From assembly GCA_963691705.1 (NCBI GenBank), contig OY829537.1, forward strand, positions 52,056,304-52,120,303: 64,000 nucleotides of DNA, read 5' to 3'. The translations under genes and the position numbers were made by a program. Origin of the DNA: Viola odorata. Taxonomy: Eukaryota > Streptophyta > Magnoliopsida > Malpighiales > Violaceae. Shown here piece by piece: positions 1 through 11,725 of this stretch. The notes below the pieces were generated by a model. The model saw nothing but the letters and a program-made list of their open reading frames with translations. It did no database searches and was not told the DNA's origin. Every line of letters begins with the position of its first letter. Positions within the stretch are counted from its first letter, which is position 1.

Positions 1-247
1 TACTTTCCAATTCTGTTTTGTTAGCTCCCCTACTCTGCGTTGAATAATTTATTAATCAACATAAAGCCCCCCCCCCCTCTCTTTTTACTGTTATTTTGGG
101 TTTGATCTGTTGCATATTGCCTTGTCATACACCTTCACTAACAAATTAGTCCTTCAATCTCTGTGGTTTGACCCTGACTTGCTCTATACACATTACTTTG
201 TGCATTTAGGCATCAGGATAAATTTAAGTATATTTGACTGACGATCA
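1..247 (+). mobile_element. Athila-like LTR, 3' part
   Basis: This is the 3' part of an LTR that begins before the window. It ends in ...GACGATCA at 247, directly before a tRNA-Asp primer-binding site. The same LTR family is present on the minus strand at 41428-42790, with matching blocks such as the one around 'ctctgtggtttgaccctg' and the terminal GACGATCA. The pyrimidine-rich run at 67-83 lies in it. It is the 5' LTR of a deleted element whose other LTR end is at 603-720. Confidence 0.8.
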
Positions 248-252
248 AATTT

Positions 253-270
253 TGGCGCCATTGCCAGGGA
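253..270 (+). other. Primer-binding site, tRNA-Asp type
   Basis: The 18 bases starting tggcgcca match the complement of the plant tRNA-Asp 3' end with about two changes. It lies five bases after the LTR end, as in Athila-group Ty3/gypsy elements. Confidence 0.85.
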
Positions 271-286
271 TTGAACGGTACTGATT

Positions 287-602
287 TTGTTTTGTTTTTC
301 TTGTATGACCAGGAGATCTGCCCCCGATCTACTCCCTCTAGACCTCGAGTTGACCAGAACGGAAAGAGGACTTCGTAAGCAAGCTCAAGGGACATCTGCT
401 CATCGTAGAGTGATCCCTCATCCTGCCCTCGACGGTTCCCCTTCTAATCTGGCTGACCAGGAACATAAACTTTTCTTGGACCTGACCTTTCTCCATCGTC
501 ATCTCGAAAACCCCATACCAGACCACTTTAATTTTCCCGCAATGGATGACCTAACCAACAATGACAACCGTAACAACATTGGGAACCACGAAGATCCGCC
601 AT
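287..602 (+). pseudogene. gag: Athila-like gag, N-terminal fragment
   Basis: An open frame follows the primer site. The likely start is the internal ATG giving MTRRSAPDLLPLDLELTRTE, which resembles the start of Athila gag proteins (a 'PLDPEIERT'-like stretch). About 100 codons remain. At 603 the frame runs straight into a second copy of the LTR 3' end, so the rest of gag and all of pol are missing. The product would be a stub of the capsid polyprotein with no activity. The family call rests mainly on the neighbouring LTR and primer site. Confidence 0.6.
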
Positions 603-720
603 CACCTTCACTAGCAAATTAGTCCTTCAATCTCTGTGGTTCGACCCTGACTTGCTCTATACACATTACTTTGTGTATTTAGGCATCAGGATAAATTTAA
701 GTATATTTGACTGACGATCA
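603..720 (+). mobile_element. Athila-like LTR 3' end, second copy
   Basis: These 118 bases repeat 130-247 with three mismatches that I can see, and end at the same GACGATCA. The element is therefore reduced to LTR, primer site, gag stub and the last 118 bases of the 3' LTR. The join falls at a shared 'caccttcacta', as expected for a microhomology-mediated deletion. Confidence 0.85.
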
Positions 721-744
721 ATCATGTTGTTCGTTGTTTTGTTG

Positions 745-850
745 TTGTGGTGGCGAGCCGAGAGGTATGTAGTGAGAGAGAGGTAGGTGGCAAGCCGAGA
801 GGTAGGTAGCGAGAGAGAGGTAGGTGAGGAGAGAGAGGTAGGTGGTCTTC
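745..850. repeat. GA-rich short tandem repeat
   Basis: Imperfect repeats of a unit like agagaggtaggtgg, alternating with gcgagccgagaggtaggtag. There is no coding signal. Confidence 0.7.
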
Positions 851-859
851 ACGTTTTGT

Positions 860-2270
860 TGTTGTTGCTCTAATGATTTTCCCTAGTGTCCTTCCTGAAT
901 TTCAAAATTTGTTGAGTTTCTTTTGTCAAAACGACGCCGTTTAGTTGTTAAACACACCGTTTTGGTGCTTTTTGTTTTTAAGTAAAGTTTTTATTTACCA
1001 ATTTATAAATAATAGCCTAATATTATCACAATATTTTAGTATGTTAAATCTATATATTTTACTATTTTAGTATAAAAATTTAAAGTTATTAAATATTAAT
1101 AAATAATAAGTATTAATATATTGAAATGTAATGAATACGTTGAACAAATATCTAGTACACGCCAAGAAGTATCGAGTAAGTATAAATATTAAATATCAAA
1201 TACGACTTACGAGCCTAACATATACACACGAAGAATTTTCAAGTATAATCGTGCTCCATAGGATGATAAGATTAGATCACTTACATTTAAAGCTTCAAAA
1301 TTATCATTGAATAATACTATAGTTAATTAATACAATTTAAATTAAAAGCATAAAACTCTAAACAATTAGTAATTACATTTTTATGACAATTGACATGATT
1401 CTCTCTTACAACAATATAATTCTTTTTTTATTAAGTAAAATATTGAACAATAAACATATATCCACGATATACCTTAATAACTATGTATTAAAGTAATGAT
1501 TAATGGTAATATTACTAGTATGTGCCATATTATTATTAATTAATGGTCTTAGTTTATACATATTAACTATATAAATTGCTATTACAATTTACAATAATAT
1601 ACTTTTTCTCATATTAAAATTTTCAATTTCATACTACGAAAAAAAAATCCTCATAATTCTTACAAAATTTATTTCTTAATAAAATTTTCTATTTAAAATT
1701 TTAAATAAACTCTTCTACTTAATTTTAAAATAAAAAAAAGGAAAAACTGAGGTCTTTTACTTAAGTTTAAAAGACAAAAATGATTAAAATTTTCTATTTC
1801 TTAGTTCTTACTACGGAGAATATGTTTTTTCCTCATAATAGTTCTTATATAACTTCCTTAATAATTTTTATATTTAAAATAATAAATAAAAGGAAAACAA
1901 TTAGGACTTTTAATTAATTTTAAAATAAAAAAGGAAAAATGATTAAAATTTTCTACTTTATTACTAATGAGAAAATATTTTTTTCTCATAATAATTATTA
2001 TATAATTTTTATAATACAATGTTTTGTTTAAAAAAAAATAAAAGAAAAAAATAAGAAATTTTAATTAAGTTTAAAAGGAAAAAAAGTACATTTAGTTAAT
2101 TTTAAAAAGAGAACAAATTAATAATTAATGGTGATATTTCTAGTATATTCCATATTATTGATAATTAATGGTCTTAGTTTATACATATTAACTATATAAA
2201 TGTATATTACAATTTACAATAATATACTTTTTCTCGTATTAAAATTTTCAATTTCTTTCTACGGAAAACA
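860..2270. repeat. AT-rich non-coding DNA with a direct repeat
   Basis: I see no gene here. A block at about 1498-1660 is repeated directly at about 2125-2270, sharing 'taatggtcttagtttatac' and the following bases. Smaller related blocks ('ctacggagaa...cctcataat') recur at about 1811 and 3147. The second copy abuts the transposase fragment, so these repeats may be non-coding parts of the same DNA transposon or of MITE derivatives. Confidence 0.6.
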
Positions 2271-2271
2271 A

Positions 2272-2697
2272 ATTCTTACACAATATTTACATGATTTTCG
2301 TGGACGGGGAAGGATAACAAGAAAATATGCATTGTTTAACTATCGAAATTCATCATTGAGAAATGTGATTGAAAGGGCTTTTGGCATCCTAAAGGCTAGA
2401 TTTCCAATCTTAAAGTCCATTCCAAATTATCCTCTTCGTCGTCAAAGGCAAATACTTTTAGCTTGTTGTGCACTACACAACTTTATTCGAATGGAAGATA
2501 GAGTTGATCAACTATTCACAAAATATGGTACAGAAGGTCAGCAAAATTTTAACGAGGACGAAGCTAATGTGAAGCAAGAAGGTATTCAAGTGGATATGTC
2601 CCAACAACAACAAATGAATGCGGTTAGAGTAGATATTGCAGATCAATCAAGGTTGTTTTTCAGCTTTTACCCCAAGTTAAATTATGTTTGTTTTTAA
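2272..2697 (+). pseudogene. PIF/Harbinger (HARBI1-like) transposase, C-terminal fragment
   Basis: The reading frame contains FNYRNSSLRNVIERAFGILK, then ARFPILKSIPNYPL and CCALHNFIR, the signature of the C-terminal part of the DDE_Tnp_4 / HARBI1 nuclease of plant PIF/Harbinger transposons. The E of NVIERAFG is the likely third catalytic residue. The N-terminal region with the first two aspartates is absent: upstream is AT-rich repeat DNA that merely happens to be open. About 140 residues remain of a protein normally near 400. It reads without a stop to 2697 but is truncated and cannot be an active transposase. Confidence 0.8.
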
Positions 2698-3484
2698 TGT
2701 TCATATTTGTAGTATTCACGTAATGAACAAATAATTTAAGACTATTTTATATGTATTTTATTTTCATGAACAAAATTATTATATTTATATTTGATCTTTA
2801 ACATGAATAGAATTAACATATTTATATTTGATCTTTAACAAAGTTAAAATGGGCTACCTTTTAGTTTATTAATATGATAAAAAAAATTGATAGCATATTT
2901 TTTTAATTAAAATCAAATTGATTGAACAAAATTAGTAGTTTTCATTTTTCAAAAAAAGAAGAAATACTTGTTAGGTGAACACGATTTCGAGTTTTCTAAA
3001 GCTGAAAATTTTCACATTTAGTACAAAGTAAACACCATATCCATTTTTCTAATATTTTCTAAAATCAGAAATATTTCTAAAAAAGAGAAACAGAAAACAG
3101 AAATTGTTTTCCGTAAGTAAACGGAGCCTAAACTTTTCTATTTTATTTCTACGGAGAAAATATATTTTCCTCATAATAATACTTATATAATTTCCTTAAT
3201 AAAATTTTCTATTTAAAATAAAAAATAAAAGAAAAAATGAGTAATTTTAATAAAGTTTAAAAGGAAAAAAAATGACATTTAGTTAAGTTTAAAAAGGAGA
3301 AAAGAAAAAAATGGAGGAATTTTAATTAAATTTAAAAGAAAAAAAGACATTTAGTTAAGTTTAAAAGGAAAAAAAAGAATTTTGAGATAAGGGGATTCAA
3401 ACCCTTTCCTTTTAGGAAGGGAGACAAGGAGTTCAAAGCTAAACTTTAATATATGAATGCATATATACATATTTATATATACAT
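2698..3484. other. AT-rich DNA with a possible Harbinger right end
   Basis: There is no gene. The bases acggagcc at 3121-3128 followed by taa resemble a Harbinger or Tourist terminal inverted repeat (GGCTCCGTTT... when reversed) next to a TTA/TAA target. I could not find a convincing left partner. Blocks around 3147-3310 repeat motifs seen at 1680-2100. Confidence 0.35.
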
Positions 3485-3674
3485 AAATATATATAAGAAT
3501 CGGTTCTTCCAGTTCTACGATTCGATTTATGAGTTTTAGATTTGAAGAACTAGAACTATCCAGTTCGATCTCGTTCTCTATGACGATTCCCGACAAAAAA
3601 AATCCGAACCGAATCGAATCAAACTGGCAGTTCCAGTTTGATTTTTGAGTGGTTCGATTTTTGTACACCCCTAT
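3485..3674. mobile_element. Possible hAT-type MITE remnant
   Basis: This stretch has the look of a short plant repeat ending in ttcgatttttgtacacccct, which reversed gives the AGGGGTGTACAAAAATCGAA end typical of many plant hAT MITEs. I could not define the other end or an 8-bp duplication. Confidence 0.3.
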
Positions 3675-4032
3675 TGATATGATCCTAGGATCCTCGCAAA
3701 CCCTAGTGAGGTTAATTGATGCGTCGCGAGCCACCAAGGGTTTGGAGTAAGCAAGGAAACGCGCTAAGAGAGCTTTGGAGAGCCAAGTGAGGCTAGCGAG
3801 AGCCCATAAGGCCGAGATGAGAGTCAGCGCGTGAAGAATTATATGAATCCTCACACCAACCCTAGCGCATTGAGCATCTTGCCTTTGAAGCGCAAGAGAT
3901 GACGACTAAGGAAGCACGAGAGGTGGCGAGTATGCTTTGAGCATATAATTGTGAAGCTTTCGTAGGCAGATTATGCTGAGCGAGATTCGAGGAGGAATCT
4001 TTCCGAAGAGGGAGGGAATGATACGATCCTAT
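3675..4032 (+). mobile_element. E-family LTR retrotransposon 3' fragment
   Basis: Bases 3847-4032 closely match 38287-38470 in element E: the run from 'aatcctcacaccaac' through 'gaagagggagggaa' and the LTR start TGATACGATCC. It holds a polypurine tract (4008-4021) and the first bases of an LTR, and is then cut by a Tat/Ogre-like LTR. It has no intact coding sequence. Confidence 0.7.
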
Positions 4033-5838
4033 CGCACCCCCTTTTTCGTCGAAAGACGAGTTTAAGGTTCAGGACGAATGCTAAGCATAGATGGATGCTT
4101 TCGCATAATGCAATGAAGTCGCCACCCTATTTTCTAAGGTTTAGGGAACCTAATCGTCATGGCATAAAAAGTAAAAACTAAGGCACATGTGGTCTAAACC
4201 AAAGAACGAAGGTTCAAGGTCGTATTATGGACTCAGGAAGGTGTTAGGCACCCGAGTCACATCCTTAAAAAAGTTACCGGTTAAAAAGGTGTCTGGAAAA
4301 CATTTTTTGACATGAAAATGAGTAAGTAACCGGAAAGTGTCGTACGATCTCGCGCACGAAAAGGTGCCACTTTTCAATCATGTACAGAGTAAATGATTGC
4401 AAAGTGTCAAACGAAGTCCTGTTACGAAGATTGGGCCACCTTCTAGTTGTCCATGAGCCCTCAGAGGTATTCATCGCTTTAGTGTTTTGTTATTTCTGAT
4501 CGGGACTGTAGGGACTGATTAATCATTTCTGGTCGGGACTGATTAATCGTTGGCTTTTTACTAAACCGAGAGCCCTCTTTATCATCATCGGGCCATGTAT
4601 GATTAATTAATTACTATGTGGTCCTATCATGGATAAAACTAACATCGTACCATTTTAATGAATGCAAATAACCGTGTGGGATCAAAGCCACCATACTCAT
4701 ATATCAATGCAAAATAATTAATTTCATGGTATAAAAGCGAGTGATTTAAACAAGTAAGCATGTGCGTTGATTTTATCATGCATACGAATATGATATGAGA
4801 TTTTTAACATTTCTATATAACATACATATAAGTAATATTTGTGGAAAACATTGAATAAATAAAAGAGGCTAGAAAGCGTACTTGCGTTGCGTGACCTTGA
4901 TCTACCTTAGAAAATGAAAGTATTAGCAATGGTTCGTAAATAAATAAATAATAAAGAGCGCATACAACATTTATTTAATTTGACGAGTAAATAATTAAGT
5001 AAACACGATAAACAAATAAGCAATTTTTTTCATGGCAAACAAATAAACAATTAACTAGACATGGGAAATGAGTAAACAATTAATTAGACATGGCAAAAAG
5101 TAATCAATTAAATTCATTTATTGCATATGAACAATTTATAACAATTTAAACATGACATAACTAATAATCAATTTATTTATAACATGCAAGCATACTAGAA
5201 ATTTTACGATAATTTAATCATGGCATGAATAAGTCATTATCATGTGAGCATACGAATAACTTGTGCGAAAATACAAGTAAACCAATTATCATGTGAACAA
5301 TTGCATATATAAAATAAACACACGAAAATAATTAAACAATTTATAAACATGCAAAAATTATACGAAAATTAAATACGAAAGTTTACGAAAATTTAATCAT
5401 ATGCATACGAAATTCTTGTACGAAAATTAAATGGGCCGGGCATGAAACCTAATGTTTAGTAATAATTATGGGTTCGATTTATGAGCGCGATGAAACCGGC
5501 GAAAAAAATCGAACAAAAGCAACTACGTTGTAGAGAAAAATATGACGATCGAAATGATGCGACAAAATTTTAAGCTCAACTCTCTAAACGTATTTATTTT
5601 GACAAAGTGTCGAAAAAGCTCGTCCGGGTCCTAATAAGACTAAAAAAGTGAAAAAAAACCAAAATGACAGATAAAAATGAAAGAATACGAAAGGACTTGA
5701 GCTGGGCCGAGAGATAATTAACGGTTAGTGAAAAAAATAAAAATAAATCGACTATAATTGATTAAGTGTATTAAAAAATGCGGGCATGCTATTTCGCAGG
5801 TGATCGAATGTGCTAGAATCAAAATTCGGGTACCAACA
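4033..5838 (-). mobile_element. Tat/Ogre-like LTR of element T
   Basis: On the minus strand this starts TGTTGGTACCCG after a purine-rich tract (about 5839-5855) and ends with ...AAAGGGGGTGCGA. It carries blocks typical of Tat/Ogre LTRs ('gggtgcctaacaccttcc', 'tagggtggcgact'). The end region is homologous in reverse orientation to 34900-35606. It is the 3' LTR of the truncated element T. The last dinucleotide appears mutated from CA to TA. Confidence 0.7.
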
Positions 5839-5990
5839 GTTGCCCCCTCTTTACTGTCTGATAAAAAATACAGTGTAACTGAAATTTTTGATGAACAGTA
5901 AAGATGGTTGCCCCCAGTACTTACCACGTCTTGATTGCATCGTAACCTGTTGAAAGAGAGAAAAACGTAAGTCGTGGAAATGTAAATGTT

Positions 5991-6183
5991 GTAGGGCGAG
6001 GGTAGCACTCGCAGTCTGTACTATTTTGACAGAAAGGTAGATGACGTAGGGCGAGGGTAGCACTCGCATGTCCATACGACTTTGACAAAAAGGTAAATGA
6101 TGTAGGGCGAGGGTAGCACTCACAGTCCGTACGATTTTGACAGAAAGGAAATGACTTTTTGTCCATGTTAGGGCGAGGGTAGC
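5991..6183. repeat. 55-bp tandem repeat split by a solo LTR
   Basis: Units starting at 5991, 6046, 6102 and 6168 share gggcgagggtagcactc and tttgacagaaaggta, with periods of 55, 56 and 66. The fourth unit is interrupted after gggtagc by the solo LTR and resumes at 7716 (gtagcactcgtagtccatac). Confidence 0.85.
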
Positions 6184-7715
6184 TGATTACATTGCATTTC
6201 ATCATGTTTTTACTGTCCATTCACTTGTTTTCTGGGCAGTAAATCTATTGATTTTCCTTCAATTTCCCATACTTTGGCAATTCTAGTGCGGAGGCATTTC
6301 AATGAAGGATTATGATCTTGGAGCATTGGAGCTGGTTTTCAGAGCGTCTTGGCCTAGAGTTTGGCCAAGAACCCTTCGCGCACCAAAGTATCGATACCAG
6401 ATCATCTTGGCCAGGATCTTGGCCAAGACTCTTTCGCGAAAGGCCATCTCGAGCAGCAGCGTTGGGAAACCTTTTGGGCCGCGTTTTACCTGGGCCTTGC
6501 GAGCTGGCAAGTTATAACTGTCCAGCATCTTCAGAGGGATCTGACGCCAATTTATTGAAGAATCCTATTTGGGATCTCTCTCTTTTTTAACATACGATTT
6601 TACCTATTTTAAAAACATTGTTATTATTTTCTTAGATTTTCTAGGAGTTTGAATTACAGTAGGATAAGGAAGATTTTTAGCTTATTTAGCTAAACTCGTT
6701 CCTTCCTTAGGGGGTATCGAATCTCTCTTCTCTTCTTCTACAATTGAAAAACAAGTTCTTGCTCGGGAATTGAATTCTTTTAATTCTCAGATTTATTTAT
6801 TTATATGCAAACAAATATATTTATTTTACATCCATGAGTATGAGTAACTAAACACCCATTCTTGGTAAGGGTTGATGAGCTTTGTTCTTATGTTTTTGTG
6901 AGATCAAATCGCCCTTAGCATTTTCTTCGATTCGTATTCACTTATTTCTTGAGCTTAATCCAATGATAACTCACTAGAGGCAAGACCTGATCATTCTTGT
7001 ACCCTAGTAGAGAAGTGTTGCAGCCAGCCTAGAAGGAAAAGGGAGCACCCGCCGGCTAGGCAAAGTAGGTAACTAGTCTCGCGTCAGACTAGAAGAAATA
7101 AGTGATCTAGACCAAGACCAGATTGACAACCTAGGGTCTCCGTAGGGAGACAACTTGGCTAGGTACTGTCTTCCCCTATACCATTGAGGAAGCGAACAAC
7201 CATTCAAGACAATAGTCAAACGGATAAACCCTTTAACCAGCAAGGTGTCCCTTGGCTAGGATTATCAGAAAAGGGAGCACCCGCCAGATAATTTAAAGAG
7301 GAGGGAAGTCAGGAGTGAACAGGAGCACCTCCACTCTATGGCAGGACTACGAATCAAGAGATGAATACCCTTGCATTAGTGACCGAATCATAAGAACAGA
7401 AGCTCTCATATCGCTCTTACCTGGAATTCCCTTTTTATTTGACTTTTTCAGTATTGACCCCCTATCTTGGCCAAGCCTTTGACCAAGACTACTTTAAATT
7501 GTTCTGCTTCTTTTGTTTTATTTCTATTTTCAGGTTCCCCCAATCAAAACCAGTGACGAGGAAGTCAACCAAGAAACTACGTTCCCCCTAGAGGTCTCTG
7601 TGGACGATCCTCTTACCATAATCTACAAACCCTTGTGGACAGTGATAAGTTGTATTTCTACCCCCATTCTTATACATATTTTACACTTATATTTGATGCG
7701 TTCGGCGCGCAATCA
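6184..7715 (+). mobile_element. Athila-like solo LTR (family of element A)
   Basis: A complete LTR begins TGATTACATTGC and ends GCGCGCAATCA. It is flanked on both sides by the 5-bp duplication GTAGC (6179-6183 and 7716-7720). It is homologous along its length to the element A LTRs at 15363-16856 and 19354-20820 but in the opposite orientation. No internal region is present, so it is a solo LTR left by recombination between two LTRs. It carries paired TTGGCC motifs at 6347-6370, 6404-6429 and 7464-7490. Open frames inside it are chance. Confidence 0.93.
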
Positions 7716-7989
7716 GTAGCACTCGTAGTCCATACGATTTGACAGAAAAAGTAGATTAAATCACTCAAGGAGGAGATAATAATTATGCAGAAAAGTAGTC
7801 GCTTAAGGAGGAGATAATAATTATGCAGAAACGTAGTCGCTCAAGGAGGAGTATTAATTATGCAGAAATGTAGAATTATGTAAATGAGAGTTGTAACGTA
7901 CCTTCACTCAGATATTGATTGACGGTAACATACCTTCACTCTGATGTTGATTTGATATTCGGGGTGACTGTTTACGAATTTTCAAGATA

Positions 7990-8810
7990 TGGTGTGGGGA
8001 CGTGACCTGACACAACATTAAAAGACAGGGTGTATGTGAGGACGTGACCAATCACAACACTAAACAGACAAGATGTGGGAACGTGACCAATCACAACTTT
8101 TAAATGACGAGGTGTATATGGGGACATGACCTATCACAACACTAAACAGACAAGATGTGGGGACGTGACCAATCACAACTTTTAAATGACGAGGTGTATG
8201 TGGGGACGTGACCTATCACAACACTAAACAGATAAGATGTGGGGACGTGACCAATCACAACTTTTAAATGACGAGGTGTATGTGGGGACGTGAGCTATCA
8301 CAACACTAAACAGACAAGATGTGGGGACGTGACCAATCCCAACTTTTAAATGATGAGGTGTATGTAGGGACGTGACCTATCACAACACTAAACAGACAAA
8401 ATGCGGGGACGTGACCAATCACAACTTTTTAAATGAACAGGTGTATGTGGGGATGTGACCTATCACAACACTAACAGACAAGATGTGGGGATGTGACCAA
8501 TCACAACTTTTTAAATGATGAGGTGTATATGGGGACGTGACCTATCACAACACTAACAGACAAGATGTAGGGACGTGACCAATCACAACTTTTAAATGAC
8601 AAGGTGTATGTGGGGGTGTGACCTATCATAACACCAAACAGACAAGATGTGGGGACGTGACCAATCACAACTTTTAAATGACGAGGTGTATGTGGGGACG
8701 TGACCTATCACAACACTAACAGACAAGATGTGGGGACATGACCAATCACAACTTTTAAATGACGAGGTGTATATGGGGACGTGATCTATCACAACACTAA
8801 ACAGATAGTG
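7990..8810. repeat. 82-bp tandem array built from two 41-bp halves
   Basis: About ten copies of an 82-bp unit. Each has two related 41-bp halves, one with ggacgtgacctatcacaac and one with ggacgtgaccaatcacaac. It lies in the 3' non-coding part of element T. Confidence 0.9.
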
Positions 8811-9787
8811 TAAAGGGAAAGTAAGTCTTACCTTGAACTTACTATATGAAATGAAATGGAGAGTGGTTGACCATGAGGGAGCGTGATCCACTACACAAAG
8901 TTGATTTGGGAGTGGTAACATACTTCATTCGAATGTTGATTGGATTTGTCAAAAATCCAAGACGAGGGCATTACAACAATGTTGTGATTGAAGACCCATG
9001 ATTGAGGAGTGGTAACGTTCTCCATTCGATGTTGATTGGATTTTGACAAAAATTCAAGACGAAGGCATTACAATGATTTCTTCATCGAAGACCCATGATT
9101 GAGGAGTGATTCCATCAAAATGTGTATCCGTATCCTACAATTAGGAAGGAAACAAACACGAAAGCAGCAACAGATGGAAAAAGAGAGAGCAGATGATAAT
9201 GTGAGAAAAATTGTGTATTCCTACATTTAAACCTTGGCTTGCCCCCCAAGTCTTTTTTGGAACGAAAATGACCTCTTTGTTTTTTTTTTATGAGAAAATC
9301 AAATCAAGTATAAAAAATGTTCGTTCAGTTTTCGTTATATAAACATGATTGATACAAGTCTAGATAACGTCTGCGTCTTGTTCAGGAAATAACGACCTCA
9401 AAAATAAGACTTTCCCACAACATGTAAACATAAGCAATTCTCACTAGATATTAGTATTTGCGCTCGCACTCAGAAACAAGGCTATGTGTTTACACTCTTA
9501 AAAATGCAGCAAACATAGCACAAAATCAGATTTGCAATGTCAATCCTAGTGAATAAACTTCAAATGAAGATGCACATGCATGGGCCTGCTAATAATCGAA
9601 AGGACTTTGCGAGGGAGAAAGAAAGGAGGAATTTGTAGAAGAAAGGAAAAGTGTTGTGTTTGTTTTTTTTTTTTTTGTTTTTTTGTTTTAAAAGGTTTTA
9701 ATGAGTTTGTGTTCGACGACTGACTGTGATGAGGACAAATCATGATAAACGATGCTTGGTGATTTGATCGAGGCGAAAGTGAAGTAT

Positions 9788-10040
9788 ACAAGTTTCTTCA
9801 TCTTTGCTAGGAACACTCTTCTTGTGATCGTCGTGATCGATTCCGATTGATGAGTTTTTTCGTACTTGCTTCCATTTTCATTGATTTTGGTTCTTTGAGA
9901 TACCCTCTGTTATATAAGTTACTTCATCTTTTTCTAAGAACGCTCTTCTTGTGATCATCTCGATCGATTTTGATTGATGATTTTTTTCGTACTTTCTTCT
10001 ACTTTCATCGACTTGGGTTCTTTGAGATACCCTCTTTTTG
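9788..10040. repeat. Tandem duplication of about 128 bp
   Basis: Two copies (about 9788-9915 and 9917-10040) share cttcttgtgatc, tcgatcgatt and ttctttgagataccctct. A pyrimidine-rich tract follows at 10040-10130. Confidence 0.8.
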
Positions 10041-10904
10041 AATCTTCTTTTTTTTTCCTTTTTTCTTTTTTTTTTCTTTCTTTTTCTCTTCTTCTTTCTT
10101 TCTTCTTTTTGTTTCTTTTCTTTTCTTTTTGAATACAAATACAAACAGCGACTGAAGTAAGTACAATTTCCTTTGTTTTGATTCTTTTGGGTAGTGGCCT
10201 TCGATTTTTTTTGCTTCTCTGGGTGTTAACGCGGACTGTCAACCTTTGAGGGTTTCCTTTTCATCTTGCTGATTCGTTGAAATGAACTTAACATGCTTCT
10301 GGCGCTTAGTCGGCCAATTTCGTCAAGCACTTACCCATTTGTGAGGAGTTTAGAAGAAAGTTTTGAAGTGTTTGATAGAGTTGTACATGGTGTACAAGGT
10401 ATGTGTTTTGAGGGCAAAAGAGTTAAAAAATGAAAAATGTGGAAGAAGAGCAAAGCAAAGCCTAATGTCATCTTACTGTTATCCCATGTCTGATGGTTCA
10501 TGTACCCTAGATATTATGCAAATCTAACTAGCACCTAGTTTAGCATTTACAGTCATGAAAGAAACAAGGCGTGAAGGCCCAAAATACTCACAGGGATATG
10601 TTTGTGACTGCTTACGTCTAAAACATGTCATGGATATAAGAGCTAACAGGCAAGATCATGTATGTTTCATATAATTTCTAATGAACGCACAAGTCATCCG
10701 TGTCGTGATAAAGTGATGAACACGCTTGATTTTAAGGAACGTTAAAACGTAGGATTTTCAAGCCAAGCAATATATATTTGTTGTTTTTTTTTGGCAAAAA
10801 CTAAGAATTTTAGCAAACATGACGCACACACTCTTGCAACAACATAAATTGTGGGAATTTTAAAAAATTGTGGAAATGTAAATTGCAAAAATGTAAATTG
10901 CGGA

Positions 10905-11222
10905 AACGGAAATTGCGAAAATGTAAAAGGACAACTTCCCTGAAAAATGAGCTTTGACATTTTTCGACACCTTCTTTTTGTCGTCACTTCATTTGCTTGC
11001 CCCCAAGTTTACAAGTCCCGTTGCACCTGAAATGTAAAACTATGAAAATGTAAATGGAGAGACCATAAATTACAGAAACGTAATTTGCGGAAGGGGAAAT
11101 TGTAAAAACGTAAAGGACAACTTCCCTGAAAAATGAGCTTTGACATTTTTCAACGCCTTCCTTTGGTCGTCACTTCATTTGCTTGCCCCCAAGTTTGCAA
11201 GTCTTGTTGCACTTGAAATGAA
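10905..11222. repeat. Tandem duplication of about 185 bp spacing
   Basis: Blocks at about 10905-11038 and 11090-11222 share ggacaacttccctgaaaaat and tttgcttgcccccaagttt. The 'gcttgcccccaagttt' phrase recurs at 9240 and 11425. Confidence 0.8.
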
Positions 11223-11725
11223 GATATACTAAAATAGTAAATTTAGAGGAAAAAGGTATCCCAAGATGTTGAATTTAAAATTAATGAAAGAAATAGTAAT
11301 ATTGAAAAGAACACATGGGTTGCTTCCCATGAAGCGCCCTTGTTTAAAGTCGTAGGCTCGAACTATGGCGTGCGTTTGAGTCTTATATTTTTTGGATCAA
11401 CATTCTTTTGAATTTCATTGCTTGCCCCCAAGTTTATCCTTTCAGACTTCTCCTGATGAGGGACTATCTCCTTTTCCGCCCTTTCTCTTAAACAAACCAA
11501 TTTGCGTGGAATCCCGACCTTATTCTTAGTTGCGGTGATAGTTTCTTAACTACTGAAGACACAATGTATATTTGGAGAATCCAATTTATTATTTATTGAA
11601 AGAGTTTCTCTAATCTTGGGAAAAACAACAACAACACAACAACAAAATAGGGAGACATCTGGTAGTACGATGGTGGTTTAGTTGTACGCACGCTCTCCAG
11701 ACTTCTTCACAGACACAGACGAGCT

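Larger units (their letters stand above)
5839..11725 (-). mobile_element. Element T 3' non-coding region
   Basis: The stretch between the gag remnant and the LTR of T has no reverse transcriptase or integrase. It holds tandem arrays at 5991-6183 and 7990-8810, duplicated blocks at 9788-10040 and 10905-11222, and a solo LTR at 6184-7715. Long tandem-repeat-rich 3' regions are known for Tat/Ogre elements. The block near 11310 ('gggttgcttcccatgaagcg') has a relative at 18160-18185 in element A, so it recurs in non-autonomous elements here. Confidence 0.55.

Noticed and set aside
3351..3854. Minus-strand ORF of 167 codons
   Set aside because: It spans unrelated segments (AT-rich DNA, MITE-like repeat, E-family fragment) and has no domain.
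5718..6220. Overlapping minus-strand ORFs with repeated TLALHHLPFCQS
   Set aside because: They are translations of the 55-bp tandem repeat and the adjoining LTR end.
6302..6590. Several short ORFs on both strands with LAKxLAK-like phrases
   Set aside because: All lie in the solo LTR and reflect the paired TTGGCC DNA motif in different frames.
7990..8810. Array resembling a CRISPR (regular repeats)
   Set aside because: The whole 82-bp unit repeats, with no unique spacers, and the context is a plant retrotransposon.
9878..10242. Lysine-rich ORFs on the minus strand
   Set aside because: They read a polypyrimidine tract and duplicated non-coding blocks, with no homology to known proteins that I recognise.
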